Of a DNA stretch of 64,000 nucleotides, positions 61,278 through 64,000 are shown piece by piece. The translations under genes and the position numbers were made by a program. The number at the start of each line of letters is the position of its first letter. Position 1 is the first letter of the stretch. The notes under the pieces were generated by a model. That model was given only the letters and a program-made list of their open reading frames with translations, was not told where the DNA came from and did no database searches. This DNA comes from CAZSWS01 sp964610765 (GTDB lineage: Bacteria; Bacteroidota; Bacteroidia; Bacteroidales; Tannerellaceae): NCBI GenBank assembly GCA_964610765.1, contig CAZSWS010000003.1:1-64000 (forward strand), in the 5' to 3' direction.

Positions 61278-61281
61278 CACC

Positions 61282-61356
61282 GAACCGTTAGTTCAGTTGG
61301 TTCAGAACGCTGCCTTGACAGGGCAGAGGTCGCCAGTTCGAGTCTGGCACGGTTCA
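61282..61356 (+). tRNA. tRNA-Val (anticodon GAC)
   Basis: Acceptor GAACCGT/ACGGTTC, D-arm GTTC..GAAC, anticodon arm CTGCC-TTGACAG-GGCAG, T-arm CCAGTTCGAGTCTGG. Right border of the accessory island. Confidence 0.96.
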
Positions 61357-61544
61357 CTCTTTTTGATTTCCATCCTATATAGTTCCTGGTTATTAAGTAG
61401 TTCGTTTTTGTCTATACTGCCTTTTTAGTGCAGCATAGACTTTCTTTATCTATGCATCTATAATTCTAATTGCTTTCTCGTGGGCTAAAGCTTATATTTG
61501 TAATGGTTTTTCATAATAGTATTAGATTTAAGGTTAAGGTAGAT
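61357..61544. other. Intergenic region, nothing specific
   Basis: A/T-rich sequence after tRNA-Val; no coding frame or structure recognised before the terminator. Confidence 0.35.
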
Positions 61545-61573
61545 AGGTTGTCGTGAGACAGCCTTTTCTTTTT
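61545..61573 (+). terminator. Terminator hairpin
   Basis: AGGTTGTC-gtga-GACAGCCT followed by TTTCTTTTT; probably ends the tRNA-Val transcript. Confidence 0.75.
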
Positions 61574-61597
61574 AAAAAAGAGCCTTAATCAATTTCA

Positions 61598-61688
61598 TAT
61601 CTTTACATCGTGGTTATAGTATAATTTGCAAGATTATATTGGCCACAAAGCCGTTGTGGCAGTGATGCTAGGGCGGCTTTTTTTTAGG
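61598..61688 (+). ncRNA. Candidate small RNA or attenuator
   Basis: A promoter-like box TATCTTTA at 61598-61605 is followed by about 80 nt ending in CGGCTTTTTTTT. GCCACAA (61642) pairs with TTGTGGC (61654), leaving loop AGCCG. That loop is complementary to CGGCT at 61674, giving either a pseudoknot or a competing terminator stem. A 5' stem GTGG/CCAC competes for the same bases. No protein is encoded. Confidence 0.45.
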
Positions 61689-61808
61689 TGCTTTATCTAC
61701 CGGGATGCCTGTCGAATCTATTTTCTTTTCAACCTGTTTTTTGGTTTTTCAAGTAACTAGGAAGTTGAAAAATCCATTGATTAACGGGGATATATTAGAA
61801 CTTGTTTT

Positions 61809-61816
61809 TATCTTTG
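61809..61816 (+). promoter_or_regulatory. Promoter -7 box of heparinase gene
   Basis: TATCTTTG, exact consensus, about 100 nt upstream of the ATG, giving a long leader. Confidence 0.6.
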
Positions 61817-61918
61817 GAATATCAATAGATTATTATCTTTTATAGAGGTGAGTCTTCACCCCCTAGCTATAATTTATTGCCGGATATCGATAGACCTTAA
61901 ACGAATAATTGAATAACC

Positions 61919-63796
61919 ATGTTGAGAAAGACCTTAATACTACCTTTTCTGCTTATTCTTGCCACTACATTGAATGGGCAAAAAAACTATCTGAAAGATG
62001 TGAAAACTCTGCCGGATCATCCTCGTATCTTATGGTTGGCAGGAGAAGAAAAACAGATATATGATAAAATAGCAGCAAATACTGTATTGGCTGACCTGCA
62101 TCAGGAAATACTGAAAGAGAGTGATAAAATAATAGCTCTTCCTGTGTTAGAAAGAAAACAGATTGGGCGAAGACTGTTGTCTGTTTCGCGTGAAGCTCTG
62201 CGACGAATCTTTTATCTATCTTACTCTTTTCGAATGACGGAAGAAAGCAAGTATGTGAAACGTGCTGCTGAAGAGCTTATGTCGGTTTGCTCATTTTCGG
62301 ATTGGAATCAGTCTCATTTTCTGGATGTAGGAGAAATGACCATGGCGGTAGCCATTGGGTATGACTGGTTGTCTCATACGTTTTCACCGGATTTGAAAAA
62401 TCTGGTGAAAAACGCTTTGATAAGTAAAGGGCTGTCTCCTTCTTTTCATCCGAAAGATAGTTGGTTTCTGACTGCTACGAATAATTGGAATCAAGTTTGT
62501 AATGCCGGAATGACTTTTGGAGCGTTGGCTGTATATGAGGATGTGCCGGACCTGTCTTTTCATATCATAGAGAGGGCTATTGAGTCGATTCGTATACCCA
62601 TGAAAGACTATGCGCCCGATGGAGCTTATCCTGAAGGATATGGATACTGGGATTATGGGACCTCATTCAATGTGTTATTTCTAAGTGCGCTGGAGAAAGT
62701 ATTTAAAACAGACTTTCAATTATCTTCTGCACCCGGTTTTATGCATACCGGCAGCTATTATGAACATATGGTGGCTCCTTCAGGAAGACCTTATAACTAT
62801 GCAGACGCAGGGATAGGAGCCGGATTGACTCCCGCCATGTTCTGGTTTGCACAAAAAACAAATGACCCTTCCCTACTATGGATGGAGAAAATGTTTATGG
62901 GAAATAAGAAGAACAAAGGCTATTTGAAAAATCGTTTATTGCCGGCATTGATGATTTGGGCGGCTGATTTATCTGTAGACCAAATTCCTGCACCTAAAGA
63001 ATTGACTTGGACGGGGCAGGGGGTTACTCCCGTATCTTTGATGCGTACGTCATGGACGGATTCTGATGCGCTTTTTTTAGGTATTAAAGGAGGGACAGCT
63101 TCCAGCAACCATGCGCATATGGATGCGGGTTCGTTTATCATGGAAGCGCATGGAGTGCGTTGGGCAATGGATTTTGGCATGCAAAATTATGAATCGTTAG
63201 AGTCTAAGGGAGTAGCCTTATGGGGGCGTGCTCAAGATGCACAACGTTGGGATGTGTTTAGGTACAATAATTTAGCGCATAATACCCTGACAGTGGATAA
63301 TTCTTATCATCGTGTGAAAGGATATGCGCCGATTGAATCTGCTACAACAAATCCTGCATTTATGTCGGCGGTTACCGATTTATCAACGGTGTTTGAAGGT
63401 CAACTAGCCGGTGTTAAACGCGGAGCAGCGATTGTGGATAAAGGCTATGTACTGATTCAGGATGAAATAAAAACCCTAGCTAAAGATGAAACGACTGTTC
63501 GATGGACCATGTTGACATCCGCTCAGGTAAAGATGATTGGGAAGAATCGAATACGGCTTTTGCAAGATGGTAAAACGCTTGAACTTCGAGTGATTGAGCC
63601 GGCTAAAGTGACTTTGAAGACCTGGAGCACAAAGTCAACGAAAGATTATGATGCAGATAATAGTGGAACAACTCTGATTGGTTTTGAAGTAGTCTTACCC
63701 TCTCATACCGAGGCTTCATTGGTAGTTGCATTGATTCCTCAAGGTGCAAAATATAACAAAAAAGATTTTCGCTCGCTAAATGAATGGAAAGACTAA
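61919..63796 (+). CDS. Heparinase II/III-family polysaccharide lyase-like protein
   Basis: 625 residues with signal peptide (LILPFLLILATTLNGQ). Residues 60-340 form an alpha/alpha barrel (NWNQVCNAGMTFGALAVYEDV, DGAYPEGYGYWDYGTSFNVLFL). The C-terminal beta-sandwich starts near 375 with the heparinase II/III segment SSNHAHMDAGSFIMEAHGVRWAMDFG, containing the conserved His and Asp. Likely a periplasmic enzyme acting on uronic-acid polymers; the substrate is not predictable. Followed by a perfect terminator. Confidence 0.88.
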   Translation: MLRKTLILPFLLILATTLNGQKNYLKDVKTLPDHPRILWLAGEEKQIYDKIAANTVLADLHQEILKESDKIIALPVLERKQIGRRLLSVSREALRRIFYLSYSFRMTEESKYVKRAAEELMSVCSFSDWNQSHFLDVGEMTMAVAIGYDWLSHTFSPDLKNLVKNALISKGLSPSFHPKDSWFLTATNNWNQVCNAGMTFGALAVYEDVPDLSFHIIERAIESIRIPMKDYAPDGAYPEGYGYWDYGTSFNVLFLSALEKVFKTDFQLSSAPGFMHTGSYYEHMVAPSGRPYNYADAGIGAGLTPAMFWFAQKTNDPSLLWMEKMFMGNKKNKGYLKNRLLPALMIWAADLSVDQIPAPKELTWTGQGVTPVSLMRTSWTDSDALFLGIKGGTASSNHAHMDAGSFIMEAHGVRWAMDFGMQNYESLESKGVALWGRAQDAQRWDVFRYNNLAHNTLTVDNSYHRVKGYAPIESATTNPAFMSAVTDLSTVFEGQLAGVKRGAAIVDKGYVLIQDEIKTLAKDETTVRWTMLTSAQVKMIGKNRIRLLQDGKTLELRVIEPAKVTLKTWSTKSTKDYDADNSGTTLIGFEVVLPSHTEASLVVALIPQGAKYNKKDFRSLNEWKD

Positions 63797-63823
63797 CTCA
63801 GTTGATTATCTGAACTTAGGAAA

Positions 63824-63868
63824 TACTAAAAAAAGCGGTTGTCTATGTATCAACCGCTTTTTTTAGTA
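63824..63868. terminator. Bidirectional terminator
   Basis: Perfect 18-bp stem (AAAAAAAGCGGTTG ... CAACCGCTTTTTTT) with a 9-nt loop between convergent genes. Confidence 0.92.
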
Positions 63869-63871
63869 TGC

Positions 63872-64000
63872 TTATTGTTCTTTAAAGAGTAAACTGGTGT
63901 TTTGACCGGTTCCCCATGCCGTAACCAACTGTTTAAAGTCGGTATAGGTTGTCGGAGTTATAATCGGATTATTTATGTTTAAATGCTTCCGTATAGTGAC
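63872..64000 (-). CDS. Partial hypothetical protein (C-terminus)
   Basis: Minus-strand frame entering from the right edge and ending at TAA 63872-63874. The last 42 codons include YTDFKQLVTAWGTGQNTSL and end LLFKEQ. The terminator just downstream supports a real 3' end. Family not recognised. Confidence 0.65.
   Translation of the reverse strand, partial: VTIRKHLNINNPIITPTTYTDFKQLVTAWGTGQNTSLLFKEQ

Noticed and set aside
49874..61281. Island as an intact integrative element with att repeats
   Set aside because: I could not find a second copy of the tRNA-Arg 3' end near the right side, and no conjugation or mobilisation genes are present; only an integrase remnant supports past mobility.
61740..61790. 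Possible fourth copy of the palindromic repeat (TTTTTCAAG...GTTGAAAAA)
   Set aside because: It lacks the 22-bp period and the ACTAATC/GATTAGTT ends.

Overview
The window looks like chromosomal DNA from a Bacteroides-type organism (order Bacteroidales). Three things suggest this. Many genes are preceded by the Bacteroidetes promoter -7 box TAnnTTTG, usually without a clear Shine-Dalgarno sequence. The gene content is typical: two GH43 enzymes, DUF1343/NamZ, DUF4369-thioredoxin lipoproteins, DUF5687 transporters, a 1106-residue SecA, and IorA/IorB. The base composition is A/T-rich. The contig carries one 100-N scaffold gap (7133-7232), which removes most of the N-terminal part of an OmpA-family gene.

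Layout. From 1 to 9 kb: partial gene, YhhN membrane protein, uracil-DNA glycosylase, LptD-like outer-membrane protein, HD-domain protein, NamZ-like muramidase, OmpA/beta-propeller lipoprotein. From 9 to 18 kb: HIT protein and GreA, a thioredoxin-like lipoprotein, then a metal-efflux cluster (His-rich small protein, His-rich RND adaptor, CusA/CzcA pump, outer-membrane factor) and a beta-carbonic anhydrase. From 18.7 to 30.5 kb: tRNA-Lys, a GH43-M28 peptidase-DUF6263 run, SPOR lipoprotein, S9 peptidase, upp, a DUF5687/ABC exporter pair, a GNAT and a second GH43. From 30.6 to 46.3 kb is mostly core housekeeping: Lnb/DUF4105 protein, an apparently dead alkaline-phosphatase-fold protein and secA in one run; then, on the minus strand, rny, zapA with a coiled-coil partner, a winged-helix protein, adk-obg-pgeF-B3/4, hpt, a TlpA-like protein and iorA-iorB. 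From 46.4 to 49.3 kb is a decaying stretch with a thioredoxin-family gene, remnants, and a candidate phase-variable small ORF interrupted at a G9 tract.

The main find is the accessory island between tRNA-Arg (49800) and tRNA-Val (61282). It begins with scars of integration (integrase-like N-terminus, fragment of a DMT/EamA permease). It then carries a divergent WYL regulator and one tightly packed seven-gene operon headed by a retron. The reverse transcriptase has the retron-typical NAxxH and VTG motifs. Immediately upstream is a 256-nt candidate msr-msd RNA bounded by a 21-bp a1/a2 inverted repeat and driven by a perfect TATCTTTG box. The co-transcribed genes do not look like any retron effector set I can name. 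They are a putative histidine-kinase-like protein, a receiver-fold protein without the phospho-acceptor Asp, a receiver protein with an intact Asp fused to a C-terminal HEPN-type domain (R-x5-H), a RecD-like SF1 helicase, a TPR protein with a cold-shock/OB-like C-terminus, and a DnaB-like RecA-fold ATPase. I infer an anti-phage or conflict system in which the retron and a degenerate two-component relay control a HEPN RNase; this function is not demonstrated by sequence alone.

A second find is a family of intergenic elements (1238, 22644, 49331). Each is four 22-bp near-palindromic units framed by ACTAATC...GATTAGT ends, with the same architecture but different core sequences. Other points: a pseudophosphatase in the secA run, a small RNA candidate with mutually exclusive stems at 61.6 kb, and several start codons that can be corrected because the promoter -7 box overlaps the longer reading frame.
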